64,000 bases of DNA from G965230065 sp965230065 (GCA_965230065.1 OZ245942.1:3162001-3226000); one strand, 5' to 3'; shown: positions 18,139-27,736, numbered from the stretch's first letter. Program-made: numbers and translations. Notes: generated by a model from the letters alone, not told the origin.

Positions 18139-20199
18139 ATGAAAAAGCATACCCTCTTTTATTGTTTGTTCATGCTTGTAATTTGTTCCCTGCAAGCTAA
18201 CGCCCAACAATTCGAGTACTCAGTCGCTTCCAATTTTGACCAGCCGAATGACATTCGCTGCTATTTGAGCAAAGCTGCCAGCCGCATTACCCATCATTCT
18301 TTAGACAGCATCCATAATCTTCAGGATTGGCAAAGTGTCCGCGAACGGCGTTATGCTGAGTTTCTGGAAATGATGGGGCTGAACGATGTTCCTTTCAAGG
18401 GTGAGCGGCCCCCGTTAAACATTGAGAAAGCCGGAACTATCCAGGAACAAGGTTTCCGCATAGAAAAGCTTTATTACGAATCATTACCTGGTTTGTACGT
18501 GCCAGCCAACCTGTATATTCCTGATGGCATCACAGCGCCAGTGCCGGCTATTCTGTATGTTTGTGGGCACGCACATACCCAAAAGCACCACTATCAGGCA
18601 CATGCCCGGAAATTTGCCCAATTGGGTTTTGTCTGCCTGATTATTGAAACCATACAATACGGGGAAGTTCGGGGAGAACATTGGGGGGAAGAGTCGAGGG
18701 GGTGGTTCCATTGGTACAGCCGGGGATACACACCAGGCGGCGTTGAGCTTTGGAATGGTATCCGCGGACTGGACTTGCTGAGCGGGTTACCGGAAGTGGA
18801 TCAGGATAAATTAGGCGTTACAGGCATATCCGGGGGAGGTTCTCAAACCTGGTATCTGGCAGCGGCCGATCCCCGTGTGAAAGCCTCAGTGGCGGTGGCG
18901 GGTGCAGGCTCACTGGAAGGACAAATAGCCCAACGCACCATTGATGACCATTGCGATTGTATGATGCCCATCAACACTTATTCACAGGACTTTACTGATA
19001 TAGGCGCCTTAATAGCACCAAGGGCCTTCATGATTGCACAAACCACCGGTGATGGTTATTATTCTATAGAAGCCGTACGGGAACTTTATGAGGGCACAAA
19101 AAAGATTTATGACTATTATGATCAGCCGGATAACCTTCAGATGATTGAGGCATCCGGTGGGCATAGCTATGGAGAAAATGGAGAGTTGCGCCCGCCCATA
19201 TTTTCTTTTTTTGTCAGGGAGTTGATGAATAAGAACCTATCACCAGAAGAAATTGGTGATCTGGATGATTCCCTGGCGCGGCAGCTTTCTGAAGAAGAAC
19301 TCAAAGTTTACGTTGAAGGAGTGCCGAAAGATGACAGAACCACCACCATACAGGATTCTTTTATTAAAGTAGCCCCTCCCCCTCAAATCAACAGTATAGA
19401 AGCGCTTGATGAACACCGGACTGAAGTAGTAGACTTTTTGGAAAATAAAACTTTCGGTGCTTTTCCCTCAGCACCTGCGCCACTGGATATAAAGCTGGAA
19501 TTCAAAACACAGGATTTTGGAGAATATGGAAAGCATATTTACAGTTTTGTATCGGAAGAAGGCTGGCGGTTGAAGGTATCTGTCCAATGGCACCGGCCAC
19601 CTGACCAGTCCCAACCGGTTTTGCTGGTTTTGCGCAATCCGGATGAAGGGCGATGGGCTTCAGCGGGTTTTGCCTCGGGGGCCCGGGATAAAATGAGTGT
19701 TGCTTATTTTGAAGCACGTGGCATAGGCGAAACAGGATGGGCACCTAACCTGCAATGGCATATCCGCCGCTCGGCAGCCTGGACGGGCCGCACCATTGCT
19801 TCCATGCGGGTATATGATGTACTCAGATGCATGGAAGCATTGCGTACATTGCCGGGTATTGATCCGGAAAAAATTAATTTGGCGGCACAGGGAGAAATGG
19901 CAGCTACTGCCCTCTATGCGGCCTTGCTCGATGATAATGTAAATGCCCTTATCGTAAAAGACCCGCCTTCTACACAAAATGCTCCTTCTCAACCCAATGG
20001 CAGAGGCGAAGCTATTGAGATGCTCAATTGTTTGCGCATAACAGACTTGCCACTGGTAGCCGGTTTGCTTTATCCAACACCATTCGTTGCCGTAGGGGAT
20101 TTACCGGATACATACCAATGGGCGGAAGCACTTTATAAAAACTTAAATGAGGGGAAATCGCTTACAAAAATTCAAAGTTTGTCAGAATGGAAGCCTTGA
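18139..20199 (+). CDS. Acetylxylan-esterase-like alpha/beta hydrolase, two hydrolase-like halves
   Basis: Exported hydrolase of 686 residues with a signal peptide ending QANAQ, starting 3 bases after the beta-helix gene and so translationally close to it. The N-terminal half is an AXE1/dienelactone-hydrolase-type domain with nucleophile motif GISGGG (near residue 232) and a catalytic histidine in GGHSYGENGE (near 338). The C-terminal half (about 420-686) repeats an alpha/beta-hydrolase-like layout, but where a nucleophile elbow is expected it reads AAQGEMAA, so this half looks inactive. Deacetylation of a polysaccharide is the likely role. The GISGGG elbow does not match the CE15 glucuronoyl esterase motif. 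Confidence 0.82.
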   Translation: MKKHTLFYCLFMLVICSLQANAQQFEYSVASNFDQPNDIRCYLSKAASRITHHSLDSIHNLQDWQSVRERRYAEFLEMMGLNDVPFKGERPPLNIEKAGTIQEQGFRIEKLYYESLPGLYVPANLYIPDGITAPVPAILYVCGHAHTQKHHYQAHARKFAQLGFVCLIIETIQYGEVRGEHWGEESRGWFHWYSRGYTPGGVELWNGIRGLDLLSGLPEVDQDKLGVTGISGGGSQTWYLAAADPRVKASVAVAGAGSLEGQIAQRTIDDHCDCMMPINTYSQDFTDIGALIAPRAFMIAQTTGDGYYSIEAVRELYEGTKKIYDYYDQPDNLQMIEASGGHSYGENGELRPPIFSFFVRELMNKNLSPEEIGDLDDSLARQLSEEELKVYVEGVPKDDRTTTIQDSFIKVAPPPQINSIEALDEHRTEVVDFLENKTFGAFPSAPAPLDIKLEFKTQDFGEYGKHIYSFVSEEGWRLKVSVQWHRPPDQSQPVLLVLRNPDEGRWASAGFASGARDKMSVAYFEARGIGETGWAPNLQWHIRRSAAWTGRTIASMRVYDVLRCMEALRTLPGIDPEKINLAAQGEMAATALYAALLDDNVNALIVKDPPSTQNAPSQPNGRGEAIEMLNCLRITDLPLVAGLLYPTPFVAVGDLPDTYQWAEALYKNLNEGKSLTKIQSLSEWKP

Positions 20200-20234
20200 A
20201 GATGTTTCTAAAGTTTTCACACAATTTTGGTAGA

Positions 20235-20284
20235 AAACTTTGACAAAGCTATCTTACGCCTTACCGATAGCTTCGTCAAAGTTT
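20235..20284. terminator. 19-bp inverted repeat between convergent genes
   Basis: Arms at 20235-20253 and 20266-20284 pair over 19 positions with one mismatch around a 12-base loop. It lies 36 bases after the hydrolase stop and before the convergent GH20 gene. There is no strong T-run on either side, so a terminator or mRNA-end-stabilising hairpin is inferred from position. Confidence 0.5.
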
Positions 20285-20373
20285 AAGTTCACTAACGGGT
20301 TGCCGCGGCAGTTTTGTCGGAGAACTGGTTTCATTAGTGCAAACAAGTAAATTATGTCAGATGTTTGGTACTA

Positions 20374-20455
20374 AAACCCTCCATGTTTCAGCGGTATTGA
20401 TGCATATGCAGCAAAAAATTCGCTTAAAACCTGGAGGGTTTCGGACGTTTTTTAT
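20374..20455 (+). terminator. Second hairpin with T-rich flank between convergent genes
   Basis: Perfect 10-base arms at 20374-20383 (AAACCCTCCA) and 20432-20441 (TGGAGGGTTT), with a partly paired inner part, are followed on the + strand by a T-rich stretch (ACGTTTTTTATTT). Position and the T-run suggest a terminator for the + strand hydrolase run. The A-rich left flank (CTAAAACCC) could also serve the opposite strand. Confidence 0.5.
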
Positions 20456-20492
20456 TTGTATGTACTTTGTGCTTAAACAAAATATATAACAT

Positions 20493-22772
20493 TTATTTTG
20501 GGGAAGGAACCAGATATTGCAAGCTGCTTTCCTCTAGAAAAGTCTCTTTGAAATATCTCTTGTAGGCCTCTAGTTTCTGAAGATACCCTTCAAGATCAAG
20601 CAATTGCTCATCATAGATCAGATAGGTCATATCCGGTGTGCGGTTGGCAAAGTGGCGTGCCCGGTCTTGTCGGAAAAAATAAGTTTTATCAGCAGTGGAC
20701 ATACCTTTGGGCAGCCTGGTTTTTCCCCAGGTAACTACCAGGTCGTTAAAAACTTTTTCTCTTCGTGCCAGGCTCTCTACTACAATCTCTTCTGCATGTT
20801 CCAAGCTCGCATAGGCAGTATCCAGGTTCAGAAACCGCTGTTGGTGTGCTTTCGTGATGGCATGTTCTAATTCTGATAAATCCATATAAGTGTGGGCCGT
20901 GTGCTGAATGAGACGGGCAATGGAAGCAAACACTTCAAAATCATACGTATTTCCCGATGCACTATTTTTATTTTCCTGACAGATGGCAAGGGCCCTGTTC
21001 ATTTTTTCATGCATCTCTTCTGACATGGCTACCATCTCCCCGTATTCCTGATTCCAGAAGGGATCGTACTCGAGGGCATCGCCCCGGGGTAAGTCGGGCA
21101 AATGCGTTTTGCTGATATAGCCATGATGCCATACTTTCCTTTCAAAAGTTTCCATGTAGTAAAAAGCCCCTTCGTTCAGCAATAGGAAGAGCTCCTGCAT
21201 ATCTTTTACTTCATCACCATAGTAATTAAGGAAAAACTTTTCCCTGAACTCTTCCAGCCCGGGGCTATCAGCACTCCATGCATATTCTGCCGAAGTGGCA
21301 AAGCTGAGCATCCATACCTGATTGTGCAAACCTGCATCGTCCCAGGAAGTGTTGATCATGCCGTCAAACAGACCGGAACCGATGTTGGAGGTCAAAAACC
21401 GGTAAGAGTTTTCCAGGCTTCCCATCACCTTTTCACCTCTGTGTTTTCGAAAATAATAAGGAAGAAACATTTGTTCTATGCCAGGGTTAGGATCATAAGC
21501 GTATAAGGTATAACCCAGGTCTTTGGCCTGTTTGGCATATTTGAAATCAGGTGTTTCGTACCGGTAACTCTCTGTAAGAATTACATCTTTTTGGGGAACG
21601 ATTCCTTTGGCCGGAGAATCGCTCATTGCCCATCCCATGGGCCTTTCCCAAACCATCACTTCCCGCCCTTTTTTTTGCAAATGTTTAGCCGCTTTGTTCA
21701 CAAACAGATGATATACCCCACTATTGCCTATTTCCTGGGCTTTGGCTTTGCATTGGGCACACTTTCCCAATTCAAAAGTCTCATCAGAACCAATGTGAAT
21801 GAACTCTGAGCCGGGAGTGGCCTCCATCGCATCTTCCCACAGATCAAAGAGCAGCTCATAGGAACCGTCTTTCAGGGGGCAAAACTCCCAGTTTGAAGCA
21901 GGGATTTCTCTCAGATGTGCATACTGCGGCCATTTGAGGATGAAGCTTACATGACCCAACCCTTGTACGAGGGGTACAATTTGAACATGATATTTATGGG
22001 CATATCGGGTAAACTCCTGCATTTCTTCCATCGTAAAGGCACCGGGCGCTCCAATTTCAGGGTGGCTGGGATACGCCAGCTTATCTTCCCATTCCCACAC
22101 CAGCATGTTGATCTTGTACCGGGCAAGGTCACGGATAAAGCTTTTTACATATTCTGTTTTGTCCTGATGATGTTTGGTATCATAATGGGCCGCCCGCTGC
22201 GGTGTATCTGGCCAGTCGGTAATTTCCATACTCTTTATGAAAGGGCCTGCGTCGGTTTGCTGAATAATTTGAAGTAGCGTTTGTACTCCGTAAAAAAGCC
22301 CGGGTTCTCCATTCGCCTGTACGTTTACCTGCTCTTTGTCCACAGTCAATGTATACCCTTGTTCCCCCAATTTTTTGTCTGCGTCTTTTCTGCTCAGGAA
22401 TATAGCAATAGCAGATGGGGCATTTCCAATATTCGCTGTGATGTTCCAGGTACTTTTCAGGTTATTTGCCAATTCGGAGGCTGCAAATTTGTCTGCTTCA
22501 GAAGCGTTTTTGTCCAAAATAATAGTTACCTGGTTGCCCAGCATCAAACCCTCCCCACGGAGCGTCACCTCCTGCGGATAAGGAATGAGTTGAATACCCA
22601 CCTGGGATAAGGCAGATGGCTCATCTGCTGCCAGTATTGGATGGATTGAAAACAAAAATAATAATGTGCTGAATACCCACTTTACCAGTGGCTTTGAAAA
22701 GAAAGAAATGGGCAAAAGACTATCATCCCATCCGGTGCCGAATGGCCTGTTTTTAACATACTTGTGATTCAT
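20493..22772 (-). CDS. Beta-N-acetylhexosaminidase, GH20
   Basis: Exported glycosidase of 759 residues that removes terminal N-acetylhexosamine by substrate-assisted catalysis. A signal peptide follows a long, charged leader (hydrophobic part about 31-48, ending ILAA). The GH20b N-terminal domain (about 58-190, IQLIPYPQEVTLRGEG) precedes the TIM-barrel. The catalytic Asp-Glu pair is in EFIHIGSDETFE near residue 330. The C-terminal 200 residues are helical and unlike the shortest family members. It forms a two-gene unit with the upstream M20 gene (49 bases between them) and faces the esterase run, suggesting an N-acetylated glycan or glycopeptide substrate. Confidence 0.92.
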   Translation of the reverse strand: MNHKYVKNRPFGTGWDDSLLPISFFSKPLVKWVFSTLLFLFSIHPILAADEPSALSQVGIQLIPYPQEVTLRGEGLMLGNQVTIILDKNASEADKFAASELANNLKSTWNITANIGNAPSAIAIFLSRKDADKKLGEQGYTLTVDKEQVNVQANGEPGLFYGVQTLLQIIQQTDAGPFIKSMEITDWPDTPQRAAHYDTKHHQDKTEYVKSFIRDLARYKINMLVWEWEDKLAYPSHPEIGAPGAFTMEEMQEFTRYAHKYHVQIVPLVQGLGHVSFILKWPQYAHLREIPASNWEFCPLKDGSYELLFDLWEDAMEATPGSEFIHIGSDETFELGKCAQCKAKAQEIGNSGVYHLFVNKAAKHLQKKGREVMVWERPMGWAMSDSPAKGIVPQKDVILTESYRYETPDFKYAKQAKDLGYTLYAYDPNPGIEQMFLPYYFRKHRGEKVMGSLENSYRFLTSNIGSGLFDGMINTSWDDAGLHNQVWMLSFATSAEYAWSADSPGLEEFREKFFLNYYGDEVKDMQELFLLLNEGAFYYMETFERKVWHHGYISKTHLPDLPRGDALEYDPFWNQEYGEMVAMSEEMHEKMNRALAICQENKNSASGNTYDFEVFASIARLIQHTAHTYMDLSELEHAITKAHQQRFLNLDTAYASLEHAEEIVVESLARREKVFNDLVVTWGKTRLPKGMSTADKTYFFRQDRARHFANRTPDMTYLIYDEQLLDLEGYLQKLEAYKRYFKETFLEESSLQYLVPSPK

Positions 22773-22821
22773 TTTGGTTTACGGTTTAGTTTTAAATTAT
22801 ATAGTTTGGTTTTATTATGAG

Positions 22822-24144
22822 CTAATTATTCAACAGGTCTAAGATAGCAGAAGTCATGGTTAAAAGGCCTGTTTTTATACTGGGCTCGGCTTCAGGTATG
22901 TATTTGCTGGAATGCAGGGATGGCAAATCCATCGTTCCTTTTTGGGCTGCTTCTATTTTGGCTTCAGGAATTGTTCCCAGCGAAAACATCAGCGTAGGAA
23001 TGGGAGGATCCTGCCTGCCATATCTGCCAAAATCTTCTCCGATCATGGCCGGGGGTAATTGTACGACATTATTCTCACCCAAAACTTGGCCAAATACGTC
23101 AGCAATTCGCTCAGCCAGTTCAGGATCGTTGTACAAAGAAGGCGTATACTCATCCCGTACCTTTACTACAGGGTAATCTTCTTCACTTACTCCAGCTGAC
23201 ATGGCTACCCCATTGCATATTCGTTTTATTTTTTCAATCAATTGGTTACGCACCTCATCGGTGAAAGAACGCATGGTCAGTTCCAGCTTCACTTCATTGG
23301 GAATTACATTGCCTTTGGTGCCTCCATGAATTGAGCCTACAGTGACTACCGCTGGTGCCAATGGATCAACCTCACGGCTCACAATGGTTTGTAAATCAAG
23401 GACAATCCGGCTGGCCAGTACCACCGGGTCAAGCGCCGTGTGCGGACTGGCTCCGTGGCCACCTTTGCCTTTGATGGTAATATCTGCCATATCTACATTG
23501 GCCATGGCATAGCCCGGGCAGTAACCTACTTTTCCGACACCCATTGTAGCATTCACATGCAAGGCGAGGCCGTAATCGGGACGGGGGAATTTGGTAAAAA
23601 GTCCGTCAGCCAGCATGGCTTTGGCTCCTCCGCTTCGTTCTTCGGCAGGCTGGGCAATGAATACCAGCGTACCCTTCCAACTGTCTTTTAGCTGGTTTAA
23701 AATTTTGGCCGTGCCTGTCCATACTGTCATGTGGATGTCATGTCCGCAGGCGTGCATTACGGGCACTTCGTTTCCGGCATCATCGGTGGTGGTAACTTTG
23801 CTGGCATAAGGCACACCCGTTTCCTCTTTGATGGGCAGGGCATCCATATCGGCGCGTACGAGGATAGTGGGGCCAGCCCCGTTTTCCAGCACAGCCACTA
23901 CGCCATGTCCGCCAAAGTTTTCGGTAACATCAAACCCGATCTGGCGCAATTCATCTGCCAGTTGTGTAGATGTTTTTTCTTCTGCAAAAGACAATTCCGG
24001 ATGTGCATGGAGATGTTGGTACAAATTTTCCAGTTCTCCATATTCTTTATCAATAAGCTGTTGGATTTTATCCTGAGGCACCTCTTGAGCATACACGTTG
24101 GGCAACAGCAAAAATGGAAATATTATGAACAAGTAGTAATACAT
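22822..24144 (-). CDS. M20 family amidohydrolase/carboxypeptidase, exported
   Basis: Metal-dependent amidohydrolase of 440 residues from the M20D group (IAL/hippurate hydrolase-like), with a signal peptide ending VYA. The metal ligands are present: H135 and D136 in MHACGHDIHMT with C133, a second cluster in AEERSGGAKAM, and a distal histidine in LHSSKYIPEAE. Members cleave N-acyl amino acids or related amides. The export signal and its placement upstream of GH20 in one unit point to processing of peptide or N-acyl parts of a glycoconjugate in the periplasm. That coupling is inference. Confidence 0.88.
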   Translation of the reverse strand: MYYYLFIIFPFLLLPNVYAQEVPQDKIQQLIDKEYGELENLYQHLHAHPELSFAEEKTSTQLADELRQIGFDVTENFGGHGVVAVLENGAGPTILVRADMDALPIKEETGVPYASKVTTTDDAGNEVPVMHACGHDIHMTVWTGTAKILNQLKDSWKGTLVFIAQPAEERSGGAKAMLADGLFTKFPRPDYGLALHVNATMGVGKVGYCPGYAMANVDMADITIKGKGGHGASPHTALDPVVLASRIVLDLQTIVSREVDPLAPAVVTVGSIHGGTKGNVIPNEVKLELTMRSFTDEVRNQLIEKIKRICNGVAMSAGVSEEDYPVVKVRDEYTPSLYNDPELAERIADVFGQVLGENNVVQLPPAMIGEDFGRYGRQDPPIPTLMFSLGTIPEAKIEAAQKGTMDLPSLHSSKYIPEAEPSIKTGLLTMTSAILDLLNN

Positions 24145-24287
24145 TCTGATGTGATTTTCAATGGTTTTACTATATTATGAGCTTGTTTTTATTTCATTTA
24201 TAGAAAAATTTGGCCTTCTTACAAAGTAACGGCGAATTATTGATTTTCATAATAAGATAACCCAAATTCAATTAAACTTTGGTCGGC

Positions 24288-25487
24288 ATGAAAAAAGCTT
24301 TCTTTGTCTTTTTGGTAATACTTAACATCAACTTTGATTTAAGAGGCCAGACAGTTCCCTTTGCCGATCCAGTGGATGTCAGCCAGGGCAGTGTGGCCGG
24401 TGTTACTTCCCTGGATGCCGCAGATTTTAATCAGGATGGGTTGTTGGATGTAATAGTGATGGAAGGAGGGAAACATGCTGAAAAACCTACTTTTGCCTGG
24501 TTTGAACAAAAATCGGCTCACCAGTGGATACGGCACGAACTAGGTCATCAGGAGCAGTTGGGCAGTTTCCTGGGTTCGGCCACATGTGCTGATATGGATG
24601 GAGATCAGGATATTGACCTGGTGGTAACTTCTGATAATCATTCAGTGGGCCCGATTAATGTATTTTTATTTGAAAACCCTGGAGGTTCGGCCGTTTATCA
24701 ACCCTGGAAACCTTATTTAATCACCACCATCGAGGGATTCCATGCCAATGATATGAAAATTGCCGATATGGATAATGATGGCAATCTGGATGTAATCATT
24801 CGTCATAAAAGCCCTAATACCATCCGGGTTCTATTGCAATATAATAAACAGGACTGGCATGTATTATCTCTTTCTACAGAAAAACTAGGTACGGAAGGCT
24901 TTGCAGTAGGCCAACTGAATGGAGATGAAATGTTGGATATTTCCACCAACGGATACTGGTTCAAAGCCCCTGCCGACCTCAAAAATGAAGATTATACTTT
25001 GTTTTCCATTGACACTGCTTACACCAAAATTAATCCGAATACCAAAGAAGATATTGGAGATATCAATGGGGATGGATTCAATGATATCATAATTTCTCCA
25101 GCAGAGGCTTATGGGAATGGAAAAGACCATGTGTTGGCCTGGTACGAAGCCCCTGAAAATCCGGAAAATGGAAAAGGATGGGTTCAGCATATTATCAAAG
25201 GGCCCTACAACAATGCCCATATGGTAAAGCTGGTGGATATTGACAATGATGATGACCTGGATGTGGTAAGCGGACAGGCCTGGCCACCCAAAAAAATCAC
25301 TATTTTCTTTAACAATCAGGCCGACTTTTCAGAAAGCTATACCGTGATGGAGGGCAAAGGAATCTATTCAGGAGCTATCAAAGATATTGACCAAGATGGA
25401 GATCTCGATATAGTGGGAGAAGATACCTATTCCAATGCTTCGAAACCCTGGTATTACGAAAATCTAATGCAATCTTCCAAAAAGTAA
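24288..25487 (+). CDS. FG-GAP/VCBS repeat protein
   Basis: Exported protein of 399 residues. The start is ATG 24288 before the signal peptide MKKAFFVFLVILNINFDLRG; a TTG nine bases upstream was not used. The body is a run of FG-GAP/VCBS blades recognisable by repeated calcium-loop motifs: DFNQDGLLDV, DMDGDQDIDL, DMDNDGNLDV, DINGDGFNDI, DIDNDDDLDV and DIDQDGDLDI. This predicts a seven-bladed beta-propeller that binds ligands or substrates. No catalytic residues can be assigned. It stands 3 bases upstream of the isomerase gene, so the two are co-transcribed. Confidence 0.88.
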   Translation: MKKAFFVFLVILNINFDLRGQTVPFADPVDVSQGSVAGVTSLDAADFNQDGLLDVIVMEGGKHAEKPTFAWFEQKSAHQWIRHELGHQEQLGSFLGSATCADMDGDQDIDLVVTSDNHSVGPINVFLFENPGGSAVYQPWKPYLITTIEGFHANDMKIADMDNDGNLDVIIRHKSPNTIRVLLQYNKQDWHVLSLSTEKLGTEGFAVGQLNGDEMLDISTNGYWFKAPADLKNEDYTLFSIDTAYTKINPNTKEDIGDINGDGFNDIIISPAEAYGNGKDHVLAWYEAPENPENGKGWVQHIIKGPYNNAHMVKLVDIDNDDDLDVVSGQAWPPKKITIFFNNQADFSESYTVMEGKGIYSGAIKDIDQDGDLDIVGEDTYSNASKPWYYENLMQSSKK

Positions 25488-25490
25488 GTT

Positions 25491-26393
25491 ATGAACCGAC
25501 GACAATTTTTACAAAAAACTACCTTTTCAGGTGCAGCCCTAGCCACCACTCCATTCCTGACCATTAAATCCTCAAAGAAAGATGTTATGAGCCGGATTGG
25601 GCTAACTACGGTTTTATTCCGAGACCGATTCAGGGCCACGGCCCCAAAGGATGGCATGATCAAAGATAAACTTTCATTGCCAGTTATTCCCGAATATTTT
25701 GCCGACAGGTTTGATATCCACAATGTAGAATTCTGGGCAAATCACTTTGAGTCTACAAATCCGGCATACTTGAAAGATATCAAAAAGGCATTAAAAAAAG
25801 CCGGGAGTACATTGATTGATATACAGGCCGAATCGGCTCATGACCTTTCGGACCCAAATGAAGAGAATCGGCAGCAAGGGATTGCCGATATGAAAGCCTG
25901 GATAGATGTGGGTGCTGATTTGGGCAGCCGGTTTATCCGGATTTCTGCCATGAAAAAATCTTATGAAAAGAGTGTAGAATCGGTAAAGGAGGTTACAGCC
26001 TATGCTCAATCCAAAGGCATGCAGGCCCTGGTAGAAAATCATTTTGATCTTTTTTCTGACTCTACATACCATGTAAATATCATCAAAGACGTCCGGAATG
26101 AAAGCCTGGGGTTATTGGCGGATTTTGGCAACTATCCCCAGACCGTTGACCAGTATAAGGCTTTACAAAAAATAGCTCCCTATACAAAACTGGTTTCTGC
26201 CAAAACCACGGCCTTTGACGATCAGATGAACCACACCTCTTATGATTTCGGAAAATGTGTGCGTCTCTTTGAAGATGCAGGTTATCAAGGTATTTATTCC
26301 CTCGAGCAATGGGGGAAGCCAAACCCTACTTATAATTATGAGAAAATTACCGACTGGATGATTGCAGCAGTTAAAGAAAATTTATCAGCATAA
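25491..26393 (+). CDS. Sugar phosphate isomerase/epimerase family TIM-barrel protein with Tat-type leader
   Basis: Protein of 300 residues of the AP-endonuclease-2/xylose-isomerase-like TIM-barrel superfamily. The N-terminus NRRQFLQKTTFSGAALATT is a twin-arginine-type leader (R3, R4), implying export in folded form. Probable metal-site segments are VENHFDLFSD (about 186-195), LLADFGNYPQT (about 208-218) and YSLEQWG (about 274-280). The adjacent exported DUF1080 and Gfo/Idh/MocA proteins suggest action on oxidised (keto) sugars as an isomerase, lyase or hydratase rather than on sugar phosphates. The exact reaction is unknown. It is convergent with the DUF1080 gene. Confidence 0.8.
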   Translation: MNRRQFLQKTTFSGAALATTPFLTIKSSKKDVMSRIGLTTVLFRDRFRATAPKDGMIKDKLSLPVIPEYFADRFDIHNVEFWANHFESTNPAYLKDIKKALKKAGSTLIDIQAESAHDLSDPNEENRQQGIADMKAWIDVGADLGSRFIRISAMKKSYEKSVESVKEVTAYAQSKGMQALVENHFDLFSDSTYHVNIIKDVRNESLGLLADFGNYPQTVDQYKALQKIAPYTKLVSAKTTAFDDQMNHTSYDFGKCVRLFEDAGYQGIYSLEQWGKPNPTYNYEKITDWMIAAVKENLSA

Positions 26394-26425
26394 AACCATC
26401 TCAATCAAGATGATAATATGTTGGA

Positions 26426-27736
26426 TCACTTAAATTCTTTTATGAACAAATTGGCAAACTGAAAGGTATTGTTCTGCCCATGATCATCCTGCAGGGCAAT
26501 CGGGCCTTCGGCTGGTATGCCCGGGAGTAAAGCATCTTCAATGACTGTCTTCCCATTCAGTTCAACCGTAATTCGTTCTCCTTGCAAGGTGATGATAAAG
26601 CGGTTCCATTCCCCGGCTGGTTTGTCAGCTTTTACTTTTGGCACCATGGCAGCCCGCACTTCAGGTGGCAAACTTTTATCAACCCGGTATCCATAAATTT
26701 CCCCGGAGCCAATATTTCTGCCACCGATGTTGATTTGACTTTTAGAACTGCCCCGCAGATAAATACCTGTATCTCCCGCATAGGCCACGGGTGTTTCCCG
26801 GACACTACCATCTTCATTGGTAGCATTCTCTCCATTGGGCAAAACCACAGGTGTCATCGTCATTTCTGCTTCCCGGGTAAAGCGTACATCGGCCATGAGG
26901 ATAAAATCTTTGAAAGATTCCTTAGACCACAGGCTTTTATCTTTTTCTTCACTTTTCCCATCATAATTTAACGTCCAGTTCTGCGCTGTCCAATGCCCCT
27001 GATGGCCGGGTTTCATTTTCCAGTGTTCGGATAAATCAATGCCATTGTAAAGGGATGTAAAGCCTTGTTCCAGGGTGGCAGTTTCATCAGGATCAGGATG
27101 TGTGGAAGGCAATTCATGGATGCGGATATTGCGAAAGTGTACCTCTGAACCCTCCGATTCCAGACAGAGATAACCTTTCCTGGGGTTAACGGCTGTGCCT
27201 CCGGATACTACTTTCCCATTTACGGCCAATGTGACTTTTCCATCCCGGCTTTCTACCCGGTAGTGGTTCCATTTTCCGGCTGGGTGTGCCCTTTCTTCCG
27301 ACGGTAATGAACGCATCCAGCCTTGTGGGTGAGGACGGTCGGGTTTCATGGTGGCGCCGTGTATGGCAAATACATCCCCATGATTGCCTTCCATAATTTG
27401 GCATTCAATGGAGCGGGTGAAAGGTTTTCCAGGTGAGGGTAAGGCATCAGAATGAATGAACAAACCGGCATTTCCATCTTTGTACAAATGTTTCCACTCC
27501 AGTTCCAGGATAAAGTTTTCGTATTGTTGGGTGGTGCGTAATACCCCTGTGGGAATGCCGGAGCATACGATCATATTGTCGCGAACTGTCCAAGTGCTGG
27601 TATCACAGTTTACGTTCACCCATCCTGAAAGGTCTTTTCCGTTGAATAGGGGTTTGAACGCTTCTTTTTGTTGGCAACCTAATAGGTAAATACTTGTGAT
27701 AAAAATCAATAATAGGGTAGAAGAATGTTGTGGCAT
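26426..27736 (-). CDS. Tandem DUF1080 (3-keto-disaccharide hydrolase family) lipoprotein
   Basis: Lipoprotein of 436 residues. ATG 27736 gives a standard lipobox (SIYLLGC), whereas the longer frame adds 16 residues ahead of it. Two DUF1080/PF06439 concanavalin-like domains are visible: about 25-205 (FKPLFNGKDLSGWVN...) and about 220-435 (FTSLYNGIDLSEHWKMK...). Each has the pattern of start motif, GLFIHSD or GIYLRGS in the middle, and WNHYRV/WNRFII near the end. The family contains enzymes that cleave 3-keto-glycosides. Whether both copies are active here is unknown. Neighbours on the same strand include the exported oxidoreductase that could make such keto sugars. Confidence 0.87.
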   Translation of the reverse strand: MPQHSSTLLLIFITSIYLLGCQQKEAFKPLFNGKDLSGWVNVNCDTSTWTVRDNMIVCSGIPTGVLRTTQQYENFILELEWKHLYKDGNAGLFIHSDALPSPGKPFTRSIECQIMEGNHGDVFAIHGATMKPDRPHPQGWMRSLPSEERAHPAGKWNHYRVESRDGKVTLAVNGKVVSGGTAVNPRKGYLCLESEGSEVHFRNIRIHELPSTHPDPDETATLEQGFTSLYNGIDLSEHWKMKPGHQGHWTAQNWTLNYDGKSEEKDKSLWSKESFKDFILMADVRFTREAEMTMTPVVLPNGENATNEDGSVRETPVAYAGDTGIYLRGSSKSQINIGGRNIGSGEIYGYRVDKSLPPEVRAAMVPKVKADKPAGEWNRFIITLQGERITVELNGKTVIEDALLPGIPAEGPIALQDDHGQNNTFQFANLFIKEFK

